A stretch of DNA of 39,597 nucleotides. Source: an uncultured Bacteroidia bacterium (GTDB lineage Bacteria > Bacteroidota > Bacteroidia > Bacteroidales > Prolixibacteraceae). Position numbers and translations under genes: made by a program. The notes under the pieces are model-generated. The model made no database searches. It saw nothing but the letters and a program-made list of their open reading frames with translations, and was not told the DNA's origin. The first letter of the stretch is position 1. Each line of letters begins with the position of its first letter. Positions 26,901 to 34,666 of this stretch are shown here, piece by piece. Location: contig CAIXCY010000039.1 in the NCBI GenBank assembly GCA_903918045.1, forward strand, positions 1-39,597, read 5' to 3'.

Positions 26901-27057
26901 TGCCGCAGTTTCAACCGGGATAGGTTCAGAATCATCCAGACCACTCGCAATTGTTGTTATTGGGGGATTGGTAACAGCAACTACCCTGACCCTTTTTATA
27001 TTTCCGATTATATTCAAAATCATCTATACCTACCGGCTGAAAGAGTTGAGGGACTAA
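23953..27057 (+). CDS. czcA: Heavy-metal RND efflux pump, CzcA family
   Basis: 1034 residues, the full length of the HME-RND family, with 12 membrane helices and two large periplasmic loops. It exports cations by proton antiport as a trimer in the inner membrane. The TM4 motif reads DFGIIIDGALVMVEG (Asp396, Asp402, Glu409), matching the three acidic residues of divalent-cation (Zn/Co/Cd-type) CzcA pumps. Cu/Ag pumps (CusA) have an Ala-rich version lacking the first Asp. The start MNKFIKYIISFSLRNKF, the LKTPIEAFPDVTNTQI porter segment and the late GFIALFGICIQNNVIL are all intact. Substrate class is inferred from the TM4 motif only. Confidence 0.93.
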   Translation: MNKFIKYIISFSLRNKFIVFFSISILIIWGVVSYLKTPIEAFPDVTNTQISIITQWPGRSAEEIERYVTIPIEIEMNSVQKKINVRSTTLFGLSVVKIIFDDDVDDAFARQQVINLLGSVDFPEGVKPEVEPPYGPTGEIFRYTLKSKTRTVRELKTFQDWVIDRHIRSVSGVADVVSFGGEVKTYEIQVNPHLLSKYNITPLEVYQAVSRSNINVGGDVIEHNAQAYVVRGIGVLDKFSEIGDIIIKNINDSPILVKNVATVVESCLPRLGHVGRDSQPDVVEGIIIMRKGQDPGEVIVKVKDKIEELNANILPSDIKIDTYYNRETLIGYAVSTVRGNLIEGILFLTVIVLIFMADWRTTLIVSLIIPLSLLFAFICLRLKGMSANLLSMGAIDFGIIIDGALVMVEGIFVALDSKAKSIGMEKFNKLSKLGIIKDTGTEMGKSIFISKLIIITALLPIFSFQKVEGKMFSPLAYTLGFALLGALIFALTFAPAMSSILFKKNVREKHNPFLAFIIKITTSFFDRTYRNKRISLIIAGTVLAVTFFSFRFLGNEFLPELNEGAIYMRASLPNSISLNEAVKVSEDMRSILKSFPEVNQVMSQTGRPNDGTDPTGFYNVEFFVDINHTKEMDRKENRDALIDRMTQKLMKYPGITYNFSQPIQDNVEEAVSGVKGSLAVKIYGDNLELLESKADSVFEIMKNIEGVADLGVIKNLGQPELRIELDEGKMALYNVATADCNSVIEMAIGGKAASIFYEGYKKFDIRIRYLPEFRVSEKDIGNLMVPTLSGTQIPVKEIATIRKVNGPILIFRDKNMRYIALKFSARGRDMGSTVAEAQQKVKSSISLPKGYSISWEGDFENQQRAAKQLSIVVPISLVLIFFILFVLFGNVTDAGLILLNVPFAIVGGILALHLTGTNFCISAGIGFIALFGICIQNNVILLSKFKKNLHERMHLDNAIRSGVIARIRPVTMTAALAAIGLLPAAVSTGIGSESSRPLAIVVIGGLVTATTLTLFIFPIIFKIIYTYRLKELRD

Positions 27058-27106
27058 TTCAGGGATAGCTTAAAAAGTGAGGTCTGAAAGTATATTTTAG
27101 AGATAG

Positions 27107-27142
27107 CCAGCCTTGACGGGGATCAAAACCTTTCAGGGCTGG
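27107..27142. terminator. Bidirectional hairpin between convergent czcA and kinase genes
   Basis: A 10-bp stem CCAGCCTTGA/TCAGGGCTGG with one G-U pair and a 16-base loop, placed between the two stop codons. On the plus strand TTGATTAATG follows. There is no long T tract, so its efficiency is uncertain. Confidence 0.5.
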
Positions 27143-27158
27143 TTGATTAATGATGATT

Positions 27159-29042
27159 TTAGTTGGTAACCTTCCACGGGATCGTAAAATAAAATGTTGA
27201 CCCCTTCTCTTCCGAGCTTTCAATCCACAATTTTCCTCCAAGTTTTTCTATGAAGTCCTTGCAAAGTAACAAACCAATTCCGGTACTAACCTCTCCCTCT
27301 GTGCCAGACCTGCCAGTTTGAACATCGAGCATAAATAGTTGATTTATCATCGTCGAACTCATGCCGATCCCTGTATCGCTGACCTTAAACTCAATCCGGT
27401 TTTCACCTATGGATCTTGCTGAAATATTTATTTTGCCCCCTCGGTGCGTGAACTTTACCGCATTTGAAATTAAATTTCTAAAAATGGTCTGAAGCATGTG
27501 GTGATCGGCAAAACCAATTAACTCCTCTGATATATCATTCACTATTTCAATCTCCTTGATCCTTGCCGGTTCAAGGACTATCGCGGCGCTCTCCTCCACG
27601 ACCTGACGAAGGGCTAATTCGTGTGGATTAAATGGAATCTGCCCCTGTTGAATTAGTGACCATTGCAAAAGATTCTCAAGCAACCGAAACAGATTTGTGG
27701 CTGAGTTTCTCATAGTCACTGCAATATCCTGTATCTCAGCCATTGTAAGGTTTGGAAGCTCTTCTGCCATTATTTGAGTTAACCCCAGAAAACCACTGAA
27801 TGGGCTACGTATATCGTGTGCAATGATTGAAAAGAATTTATCTTTTTCCGCATTTATTTTGTGAAGTCTTGCATTTTGGAGCTTTAACTCCTCCTCAACC
27901 TGTTTACGTTTGGTGATGTCAGTAACAAAATTCATTGTTGCTGGCTGACCATCCCATTCAATTTTCACCCCTCCCATTTCGACCCACCTTGTGGAATTAT
28001 CTTTCCGTAATATTTTAATATGGTATTTTAAGTCAATTGCCTCCCCCTTAATCCGTTTTATCTGATTCCTGCTCAGCAACTCCCGGCATTCAGGATCGAC
28101 AAATTCGAGAAAGGGCCGTGATAACAACTCCTTCTCTGTGTAGCCTGTCAATTCCAAGATTCTTGGGTTAACAAATTTCAGCATTGTACCTTGCCCAACG
28201 AGTATCCCTTCGTTTGCTGTTTCAATGATAAGTCGATATCTGTTTTCACTTTCAAAGAGCTTTCTTTCTACCTCCTTTCGTTCACTGATGTCAACGATAA
28301 TCCCTCTTAAACCTACAGGCTTATTATTGTGAAATATAGGATTTGAATAAATTAAACCAGGGAAGGTTGAACCATCTCTCCGAACCATTTTATACTCATT
28401 TCCTTCAATCTTAACCCCTTCTATAAGCTGTCTTACATTTTCCCGCGCAATATTGCGTTCTTCAGGAATATGAAAATCCAGGGAATTTAGACCGATGATT
28501 TCGAAATCCTCCGGATACCCAAAAATCTTAAAAGCTTGCTTGTTTACAAATACAAAATCACCATTTATATCGATTTCGAAAATCACCTGAGGCAAAAAAT
28601 CGGCCATCTCCCTAAACCTTTCCCGGCTCTCCTGCAACGCAAGAGCTACATTATCAGATTCATAAATAGTCGCCTTTCGATTGGATGCAGAATATTCGCG
28701 CAAGCATACGAACAGCACAATTTCCCCTACAAGATCAACCTGTGCAATCGAAACCTCAGTATGAAAATCGGAACCATCAAACCTCCGATTAAGACACTCA
28801 AAAGAGATAGCCTGTCCTGAAGATCCATTTTTAACTATTTCGGCAATAAAATGATCAGACCTTCGTCCATCGGCCTGAAAGTCAGAAAACAACATTTTAA
28901 AAGGTTTGCCAATAAGCAGATTACGTTCTCCACCAAACATTCTCTCCGCCGCGAGGTTAATATCACAAACCAATCCTTCCCTGATAATCAGGCTTGCATC
29001 CGGAGAATTATTGAAAAAAATATTATTGACAAAATCATTCAT
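27159..29042 (-). CDS. Soluble PAS-domain sensor histidine kinase
   Basis: 627 residues, no membrane segment, so cytoplasmic. Three PAS domains (about 10-120, 140-255 and 265-380) each end in a DISERK/DITKRK-type linker. The HisKA domain has FFSIIAHDIRSP with phospho-acceptor His409. The HATPase has N box IFRNLISNAVKFTHRGG, G1 VSDTGIGM and G2 GIGLLLCKD. No receiver domain and no cognate response regulator is adjacent. It follows the hybrid kinase after 11 bases, so the pair is one operon. It may sense redox or small ligands via PAS, but no heme or flavin motif stands out. Confidence 0.92.
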   Translation of the reverse strand: MNDFVNNIFFNNSPDASLIIREGLVCDINLAAERMFGGERNLLIGKPFKMLFSDFQADGRRSDHFIAEIVKNGSSGQAISFECLNRRFDGSDFHTEVSIAQVDLVGEIVLFVCLREYSASNRKATIYESDNVALALQESRERFREMADFLPQVIFEIDINGDFVFVNKQAFKIFGYPEDFEIIGLNSLDFHIPEERNIARENVRQLIEGVKIEGNEYKMVRRDGSTFPGLIYSNPIFHNNKPVGLRGIIVDISERKEVERKLFESENRYRLIIETANEGILVGQGTMLKFVNPRILELTGYTEKELLSRPFLEFVDPECRELLSRNQIKRIKGEAIDLKYHIKILRKDNSTRWVEMGGVKIEWDGQPATMNFVTDITKRKQVEEELKLQNARLHKINAEKDKFFSIIAHDIRSPFSGFLGLTQIMAEELPNLTMAEIQDIAVTMRNSATNLFRLLENLLQWSLIQQGQIPFNPHELALRQVVEESAAIVLEPARIKEIEIVNDISEELIGFADHHMLQTIFRNLISNAVKFTHRGGKINISARSIGENRIEFKVSDTGIGMSSTMINQLFMLDVQTGRSGTEGEVSTGIGLLLCKDFIEKLGGKLWIESSEEKGSTFYFTIPWKVTN

Positions 29043-29053
29043 AGTTCCTGTTT

Positions 29054-32000
29054 CTATACTTGGAAATATTTATTTAGCACTACTATCAGCTGACTTTTAT
29101 TTATAGGCTTGGCAATATAATCATTACAGCCGGCTTCGATGGCTTTTTCCATATCCCCTGAAAGAGCAAAGGCTGTCTGAGCAATTATAACAATCTCAGG
29201 GTTAAATTTCCTTATTTGTTTTGTAGCCTCATAACCATCTAGTAGCGGCATTTTTATGTCCATGAGCACAAGGTCTAAATCAGGATTTTGCCGACAAATT
29301 GTAACAGCTTCAATTCCATTTGCTGCTTTTAGAACATTATTCCCATAAATTTTAATCATATATTGGATAAGCAGTGCCGACTGCTCATCATCCTCTGCGA
29401 TGAGTATTTTCAAACCTTTATTCCAGCCTCTAATCCCTTCAGTTAACGGAGTACCTCCTTTTATTACTTTAGCTTTTGGATGAATCGTGGAATATGGAAA
29501 AGAGACGCAGAAGCTGGAACCCCTCCCCTCTTCACTTTCAACTTCAATATTGCCGCCAAGCATCTCTGCGTAAGCTTTTGAAATTGAGAGACCCAATCCT
29601 GGACCATCAAACTTTCTGGTACTTGAAATATCAGCTTGAATAAACCGATCAAATATCGTTAATTGTTTATTTTCTGCGATCCCAATACCTGTATCACTAA
29701 TAATAAATTGTAAATAATCACCCTTTATTCGAATATAAATCGTTATCGAACCAGTTATTGTAAATTTTAGTGCATTATCAATAATTTTGGATAGGATACT
29801 CCTTAGCTTTGAATAATCGGATATTAAAGAATCTTCCATTTCGGAAAGTTCATTTGATATTGAAAAAGTAAGCCCTTGATTTTCAACGTCATTTTTAAAA
29901 ATATCTGTTAATTCACTAATTAAAACACTAACCTTAGTTTCTGATAATGCAAGCTTGGTCTGCCCGGTCTGGATTTGAGCTATTTCAACAATTTCATTAA
30001 TTGTATTCATAAGCCTTTTTGCACTTTTATTGATGAACCCATGGTACTCGTTTCTTTCATTCACTGACAAATTTTCATATTGAAGCATTGATAAAAATCC
30101 AAGAATTCCATTGAATGGCGTACGAATTTCATGCGAGATGTTGTTTAAGAAAGCAGTTTTAAGTTTGTCGCTCTCTTCAGATTGTTCCTTTGCTTTTATC
30201 AGATCCAACATCAATGTTTTCCTTTGGGTTATGTCTGTCTTCACTGCCACAAAATGAGAAATGCCTCTATCCATGCTGTTAATAGGAGATATTACAACAC
30301 TTTCATCATAAAATACTCCATCTTTCTTTTTATTCTTTATTTCGCCAATCCAATTTTTCCCTGAAAGAATCGTTTCCCAAAGATTTGTATAAAATTCATC
30401 AGATTGTTCTCCCGATTGCAAAAGTCGGGGGTTCTGACCGAGTATTTCTGTGAAGGAATAGCCGGAGGTTTCAGTGAAATTAGGATTTACGTATTCAATA
30501 TTGCCAAGTTTATCGGTGATAATCACAGTTACAGGACTTTGTTCAATTGCCCTGTTTAAAAGTTCAAGCTGTTTCTCTGCCCTCTTCCGGTGAGTGACAT
30601 CAATCACAAAAACAGCTACCCCAACAATATCTCCATCAGAACTCTTAACAGAACTGTAATAATCTTCATAAAAAGTTCGTTGTAAGGTACTATCTCCGTA
30701 TTCTTCTGTTTCAATGAAATGTTCACCCGCTAAGGCCCTGTCGAAATTAAATTTTGCCTTATTTCTATCTTCATCGTTCGAAATAAGTTCAATCATATTC
30801 ATCCCGATTTGAATATCTACGCCCCAAATCATTTTAATTGTCTTTTTATGAAATTGGGTAAATGCGGTGTAGCAATAATTTCTGTCCAGTGCAAACATGA
30901 TGATATCGACAGGACTTTCAAATATTGTATTGAGAAATACCAGATCCTTGTGATATTTTTCCCGGCTCTGCTGAAGTTCATCCTCCGCCCGTTTTCGCTC
31001 GGTAATATCCCTCATTGCACCATTAATATGGTTGGGTTTACCTTCTGAATCACAAATTAACCGGGCATTAATTGAAACAAATTTCTCATCCGATTTGGTT
31101 TTAAACTTTAATTCCCAATCCCTTAACTCTCCATTTTTCAGAATAGCGTCAACAAATAGTTTCCGCTCTTCTGTATTTGAGTAAAAATCGAATACCTGCC
31201 GTCCAATAATTTCTTCCCTGGTATAATCGGAAAAACGTTCAATAGATGGACTAATATCCAGGATAATGCCATTCAGGTCTATCCGGTAAAAAATATCCTG
31301 TAAATTTTCGAAGATCGTTCGATATTTCTCTTCGCTTGCAGTTAAACTTAGGGCTACTTTGGTCTTGTAATAAGAGTACAAAATAAATGATATAACTAGC
31401 AAAATCAACAAAAACAAAATGATCTGATACTTCATTTGAGAACGTTGATGGGCAATTTCCAGCGTCTGAATTTTGATTTTATTGTCCTTTAGTTCAACCT
31501 CCTTTGTTTTTTCAAGATTTGCCAATTTTATATTTAGCTCAGTAGAAGAGACAGAATCTTTATTGACGACAAATAATTTATAAAATTTCAAAGCATTTAC
31601 CTGATCACCTAATTTCTCATAAATTGTCGAAAGCAGAAGTGCGTTTTCTGAGAGTAGGGAACGATCATTCACCCTATCCAATAATTCAATTGATTTACTG
31701 ATATAGTTCTTCGCACTTAGAAGGTTCGACTGTCTCTTATTGGAATAATAAGGGCAATTTTGAACAGGAAGTTTCTCTTCGCCCGATAGTTTCAAATAAA
31801 TCTCCCCTACATAGCCATTATAGACTGCCCCATCGTATTGAATATTTAATTTCTCGCTGATTTTAACCGCTTTTATACCTGATTCAAGGGCCCCGCAGAA
31901 GTCCTTGATTGCAAGTTTATTCTCTGCCACATTGATTAGTAACTGAGCCATCATATCCTGGTTGTTGACCTGTTCTGCGATGATTAGTCCTTTTCGGTAG

Positions 32001-32554
32001 CAACTGTCTGACTTTCCGAACTCTTTCATATCTTGAAATACGCAACCCAGGTTATTATAGTCCTTAGCCAATTCAGCTTTGTTTCTCAGACCCTCATTGA
32101 TAAGTATTGCACGTTCAATGAACTCTTTAGCCTTACTGTAATTTTTTTGGATCCGGTAGAAATTACCCAGATTATTCGATAAAAAAGCGATACCCTGCTG
32201 ATCAGCAATCGCTGTATAGTTGGAGAGAGAAGTATTAAAACATTCAAGAGCTTTTACAAAATTGCCCTTAACCGCATAGTTGGTTCCCAGATAATTCCAT
32301 GAAAAGGCTAAACCTGTTCCCCATTTTAATTTTTCTGCAAGAGAAATTGCTTGCCTGGCATAATATATTCCTGAGTCAGTATCAAATCTGTAATATTGGA
32401 ATGCTAACTTTCCCATTAACCTCACCTTGCCTGTATCTTGGATGGCCCCTTTTAATCTGATTTTGAGAGAATCAATGACATCAGGACCTTGCTTTTGAGC
32501 AAACAAATAATTTACCGAGACCAATAAAAACGCTAAGAGCATTAATCTTTTCAT
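29054..32554 (-). CDS. Hybrid sensor histidine kinase: TPR, PAS x3, HisKA, HATPase, receiver
   Basis: 1166 residues. The signal peptide ends near LFAQ (residue 20). TPR repeats fill about 40-345 (for example GIAFLSNNLGNFYRIQKNYS) on the periplasmic side. One membrane helix (376-396) is followed by three PAS domains (about 405-525, 535-655 and 662-780) with DITERKRAE-type linkers. HisKA: FLNNISHEIRTP, His808. HATPase: SKIIDNALKFT, ISDTGIGI and GLGLSISK. The receiver domain (1048-1166) has Asp1099 in LVLMDIKMP and the conserved Thr and Lys (AQTAF, IAKPI). Periplasmic TPR sensor kinases are common in Bacteroidota. No DNA-binding output domain is present, so phosphotransfer must go to an unlinked regulator. 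Confidence 0.93.
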   Translation of the reverse strand: MKRLMLLAFLLVSVNYLFAQKQGPDVIDSLKIRLKGAIQDTGKVRLMGKLAFQYYRFDTDSGIYYARQAISLAEKLKWGTGLAFSWNYLGTNYAVKGNFVKALECFNTSLSNYTAIADQQGIAFLSNNLGNFYRIQKNYSKAKEFIERAILINEGLRNKAELAKDYNNLGCVFQDMKEFGKSDSCYRKGLIIAEQVNNQDMMAQLLINVAENKLAIKDFCGALESGIKAVKISEKLNIQYDGAVYNGYVGEIYLKLSGEEKLPVQNCPYYSNKRQSNLLSAKNYISKSIELLDRVNDRSLLSENALLLSTIYEKLGDQVNALKFYKLFVVNKDSVSSTELNIKLANLEKTKEVELKDNKIKIQTLEIAHQRSQMKYQIILFLLILLVISFILYSYYKTKVALSLTASEEKYRTIFENLQDIFYRIDLNGIILDISPSIERFSDYTREEIIGRQVFDFYSNTEERKLFVDAILKNGELRDWELKFKTKSDEKFVSINARLICDSEGKPNHINGAMRDITERKRAEDELQQSREKYHKDLVFLNTIFESPVDIIMFALDRNYCYTAFTQFHKKTIKMIWGVDIQIGMNMIELISNDEDRNKAKFNFDRALAGEHFIETEEYGDSTLQRTFYEDYYSSVKSSDGDIVGVAVFVIDVTHRKRAEKQLELLNRAIEQSPVTVIITDKLGNIEYVNPNFTETSGYSFTEILGQNPRLLQSGEQSDEFYTNLWETILSGKNWIGEIKNKKKDGVFYDESVVISPINSMDRGISHFVAVKTDITQRKTLMLDLIKAKEQSEESDKLKTAFLNNISHEIRTPFNGILGFLSMLQYENLSVNERNEYHGFINKSAKRLMNTINEIVEIAQIQTGQTKLALSETKVSVLISELTDIFKNDVENQGLTFSISNELSEMEDSLISDYSKLRSILSKIIDNALKFTITGSITIYIRIKGDYLQFIISDTGIGIAENKQLTIFDRFIQADISSTRKFDGPGLGLSISKAYAEMLGGNIEVESEEGRGSSFCVSFPYSTIHPKAKVIKGGTPLTEGIRGWNKGLKILIAEDDEQSALLIQYMIKIYGNNVLKAANGIEAVTICRQNPDLDLVLMDIKMPLLDGYEATKQIRKFNPEIVIIAQTAFALSGDMEKAIEAGCNDYIAKPINKSQLIVVLNKYFQV

Positions 32555-32703
32555 AGCTTATTGCTTGTTTAGTTTGGCAGAAAACTCACAACAGATTTAG
32601 AATAAGGCAAAGGTTAGGCCATTAATCTCACAGAATAGTTAGCGAATTTATGCTTATAACAAAAGATGATAAATGTAATATTTTAACTAACATCTGCATC
32701 ACT

Positions 32704-32738
32704 AATTAATAAATCTTCAATATCTTGATTTATTAATT
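32704..32738. repeat. Perfect 12-bp inverted repeat between rrf2 and the kinase operon
   Basis: AATTAATAAATC and its exact reverse complement flank an 11-base loop. It lies about 66 bases past the rrf2 stop and about 150 bases before the kinase start, both minus strand. It could terminate rrf2 transcripts or serve as an operator for the kinase pair. The stem is A-T rich and no T tract follows. Confidence 0.45.
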
Positions 32739-32803
32739 GAAGGAATTCAGATATTCAGAGCCTGTCTGGATATAAATGTATCGATTTAGTTGACCTGTTT
32801 ATA

Positions 32804-33250
32804 TCACTGGCTTGTTACCCGTCGTAACAAAATAGTATCCCCTCCATTAAAGTCCCTGGCTAAACTTTGTACCGTATTTTGTGAAACAAGCTTATTGATC
32901 GATTCACGAATTGGTGCATATTGCTCATGCAGAGAACAATGCTGATCATCGCTGCATGATTTTAATCCGAATCCACAACCTGAGTAAGCCTTCTCCCCTT
33001 CAATAGCCTGGATAACCGATTTAAGCGGAAGATCAGCTTTAGTGAGATCAAAGTAAAATCCTCCCCCCTTTCCTTTTGTTGACTGTAAAAATCCCATTTT
33101 CACAAGCCGTTGCAAAATTTTACCTGTATAAAAAACGGGCGCATCAATTTCTTTGGCAATCTCAAGGATTCCCGGCTTTAGCCCCTTTATTTGCTGTAAA
33201 TGAACGTATACCAGTCCCCTTAACGCATATTCTGTCTCCTTGTTAAACAT
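32804..33250 (-). CDS. Rrf2-family Fe-S transcription regulator (NsrR-like role)
   Basis: 148 residues. A winged-helix DNA-binding domain occupies the N-terminal 80 residues (MFNKETEYALRGLVYVHLQQ; recognition region VFYTGKILQRLVKMGFLQST; wing KGKGGGFYF). Three cysteines at 92, 99 and 105 (GCGFGLKSCS, DDQHCSLHE) fit the cluster ligands of Rrf2 regulators such as NsrR and IscR. Their C-x6-C-x5-C spacing is close to, but not the same as, IscR (x5, x5). It faces the ric-hemerythrin-norB operon across a 123-base spacer with a perfect palindrome, so it probably represses that operon and itself until NO damages the cluster. Confidence 0.88.
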   Translation of the reverse strand: MFNKETEYALRGLVYVHLQQIKGLKPGILEIAKEIDAPVFYTGKILQRLVKMGFLQSTKGKGGGFYFDLTKADLPLKSVIQAIEGEKAYSGCGFGLKSCSDDQHCSLHEQYAPIRESINKLVSQNTVQSLARDFNGGDTILLRRVTSQ

Positions 33251-33280
33251 TGCTTTTACACTTTTTATTTAAAATCAGTT

Positions 33281-33288
33281 CAAAAATA
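33281..33288 (-). promoter_or_regulatory. -7 element for the rrf2 gene
   Basis: Minus strand TATTTTTG matches TAnnTTTG exactly, 31 bases before the start codon. Its -33 position falls at the left edge of the divergent palindrome, so autoregulation is likely. Confidence 0.5.
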
Positions 33289-33307
33289 TAAAAAAATATC
33301 AATAAAA

Positions 33308-33335
33308 TATTAAAAGACCTTTTGGTCTTTTAATA
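33308..33335. promoter_or_regulatory. Putative Rrf2 operator: 12-bp perfect palindrome
   Basis: Arms TATTAAAAGACC and GGTCTTTTAATA are exact reverse complements around a TTTT centre. The site overlaps the -33 TTTG (33321-33324) of the ric promoter and abuts the -33 region of rrf2. Its position and symmetry fit a repressor operator that controls both directions. Confidence 0.65.
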
Positions 33336-33351
33336 AAATTGTCTAATATTG
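33321..33351 (+). promoter_or_regulatory. Promoter for ric-hemerythrin-norB
   Basis: TTTG at 33321-33324 and TAATATTG at 33344-33351 are 19 bases apart. The -33 is exact; the -7 has one mismatch to TAnnTTTG. The start codon lies 22 bases after the -7 box, so the leader is very short. Confidence 0.5.
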
Positions 33352-33373
33352 CACCGTAATAAAAATGTAAAAA

Positions 33374-34075
33374 ATGGAAACAACAAATCTTCAGCCCGTA
33401 TCAATAGGCGAAATCGTCGCAAACGACTTTCGTACTGCCGCTGTATTCAAGAATAACCGCATTGATTTTTGTTGCGGTGGCAAAAAATCTTTGGCTGACA
33501 CGTGTCAGGAACTTGGAATTGATCAGCAGAAAGTCGAGGAGGAATTAAAAGGAATAGGTAAGACTCCACCTAATCCTGCACAGGACTACAGGTCATGGAG
33601 CCCGGGTTTTCTTTGCGACTTTATTGTCAATACCCATCATCAATATGTTCTGAAAACTTTGCCTGATTTAGTTATTTATACTCAAAAAATCGCACAGGTT
33701 CATGGCGCACATCATCCTGAACTTCTGGAGGTTGCTTCACTTTTTTCACAAATTAATGAAGAACTGCTCCACCATCTGCATAAGGAGGAGGAGGTCTTAT
33801 TTCCGGCAATCAAACATGCCATTGCAAATAATGATTCTGCATCAAAAACAGTTATCGTTTCGGAAATTGGCAGAATGGTTGGAGAGCATGATTTCGCAGG
33901 GGGTGCAATGGACAGGATCAATCAAATAACTAATCATTACCAACTTCCTGAGGATAGTTGCGGAACTTATCAGGTTGCCTTTAAATTACTTGAACAGTTT
34001 GAAGATGATTTGCACATTCATGTCCATCTCGAAAACAATATATTGTATCCTGCAGCCTTAAGATTAAACAATTAA
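33374..34075 (+). CDS. ric: Iron-sulfur cluster repair di-iron protein (RIC/ScdA/YtfE family)
   Basis: 233 residues. It restores Fe-S clusters damaged by nitric oxide or oxidants. The N-terminal ScdA_N domain has IGEIVANDFRTAAVFKNNRI followed by DFCCGGKKS (Cys33, Cys34). The hemerythrin-like four-helix bundle then provides di-iron ligands: NTHHQYV, HGAHHPEL, LHHLHKEEEVLFPAI, GEHDFAG and HIHVHLENNILYPAAL. Length and layout are those of full-size RIC proteins. It is the first gene of the putative NO operon, separated from the next by two bases (TAATTATG), so translation may be coupled. Palindrome-controlled promoter upstream. Confidence 0.95.
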   Translation: METTNLQPVSIGEIVANDFRTAAVFKNNRIDFCCGGKKSLADTCQELGIDQQKVEEELKGIGKTPPNPAQDYRSWSPGFLCDFIVNTHHQYVLKTLPDLVIYTQKIAQVHGAHHPELLEVASLFSQINEELLHHLHKEEEVLFPAIKHAIANNDSASKTVIVSEIGRMVGEHDFAGGAMDRINQITNHYQLPEDSCGTYQVAFKLLEQFEDDLHIHVHLENNILYPAALRLNN

Positions 34076-34077
34076 TT

Positions 34078-34620
34078 ATGAATCAAGCTACTAAAAATCT
34101 TGAAGATGACCACGGCTATATCCTGAGGCTCATTGATGTGTTGGAAAAGATGACAAAATACGCTGATCCAAATATTTCCGATTTAGAAGAAGCAGTCGAT
34201 TTAATCAGAAATTATGCTGATGGGCTGCACCATGCAAAGGAAGAAAATTTACTTTTCCCACTTATGTCCGAACGGGGATTTTCAGCAACCCAGGGACCTG
34301 TAGCTGTGATGCTTCAGGAGCACACTGCAGGCAGGGAATATGTAAAAGGGATTTCTGATAATATTCTGCTTCTCAAAGATGGAGACCTCTCTGCTCTGAA
34401 TATGGTTTACGCCAATGTCCATGGATATAGTGAACTACTTCAAAATCATATCTATAAAGAAAATAACATGCTTTTCAGAATGGCCGATAATGCATTTTCG
34501 GATTCCGATCAGCAATTGTTGTTTGAACAATTCGAACAACTTGAAAATCAAGAGAAATCAAGTCAAAAAAAGAGTGACTTTATCAAAAGAATCACCTTGC
34601 TGGAACAGATTTACAATTAA
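34078..34620 (+). CDS. Hemerythrin-like domain protein
   Basis: 180 residues. A four-helix hemerythrin domain has ligands visible in LEDDHGYIL (His12), LHHAKEENLLFPLM, GFSATQGPVAVMLQEHTAGR and NHIYKENNMLFRM. GFSATQGPVAVMLQEH is a signature of this subfamily of bacterial hemerythrins. It may bind O2 or NO, or supply iron to RIC; which is not known. It begins two bases after ric and lies 46 bases before norB, so the three are probably one transcript. The C-terminal 25 residues are Lys/Gln/Ser-rich and likely flexible. Confidence 0.9.
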   Translation: MNQATKNLEDDHGYILRLIDVLEKMTKYADPNISDLEEAVDLIRNYADGLHHAKEENLLFPLMSERGFSATQGPVAVMLQEHTAGREYVKGISDNILLLKDGDLSALNMVYANVHGYSELLQNHIYKENNMLFRMADNAFSDSDQQLLFEQFEQLENQEKSSQKKSDFIKRITLLEQIYN

Positions 34621-34666
34621 AATTCAATCTTATTATCAATTTAATTTCAATTTTAAATAAAAACCG

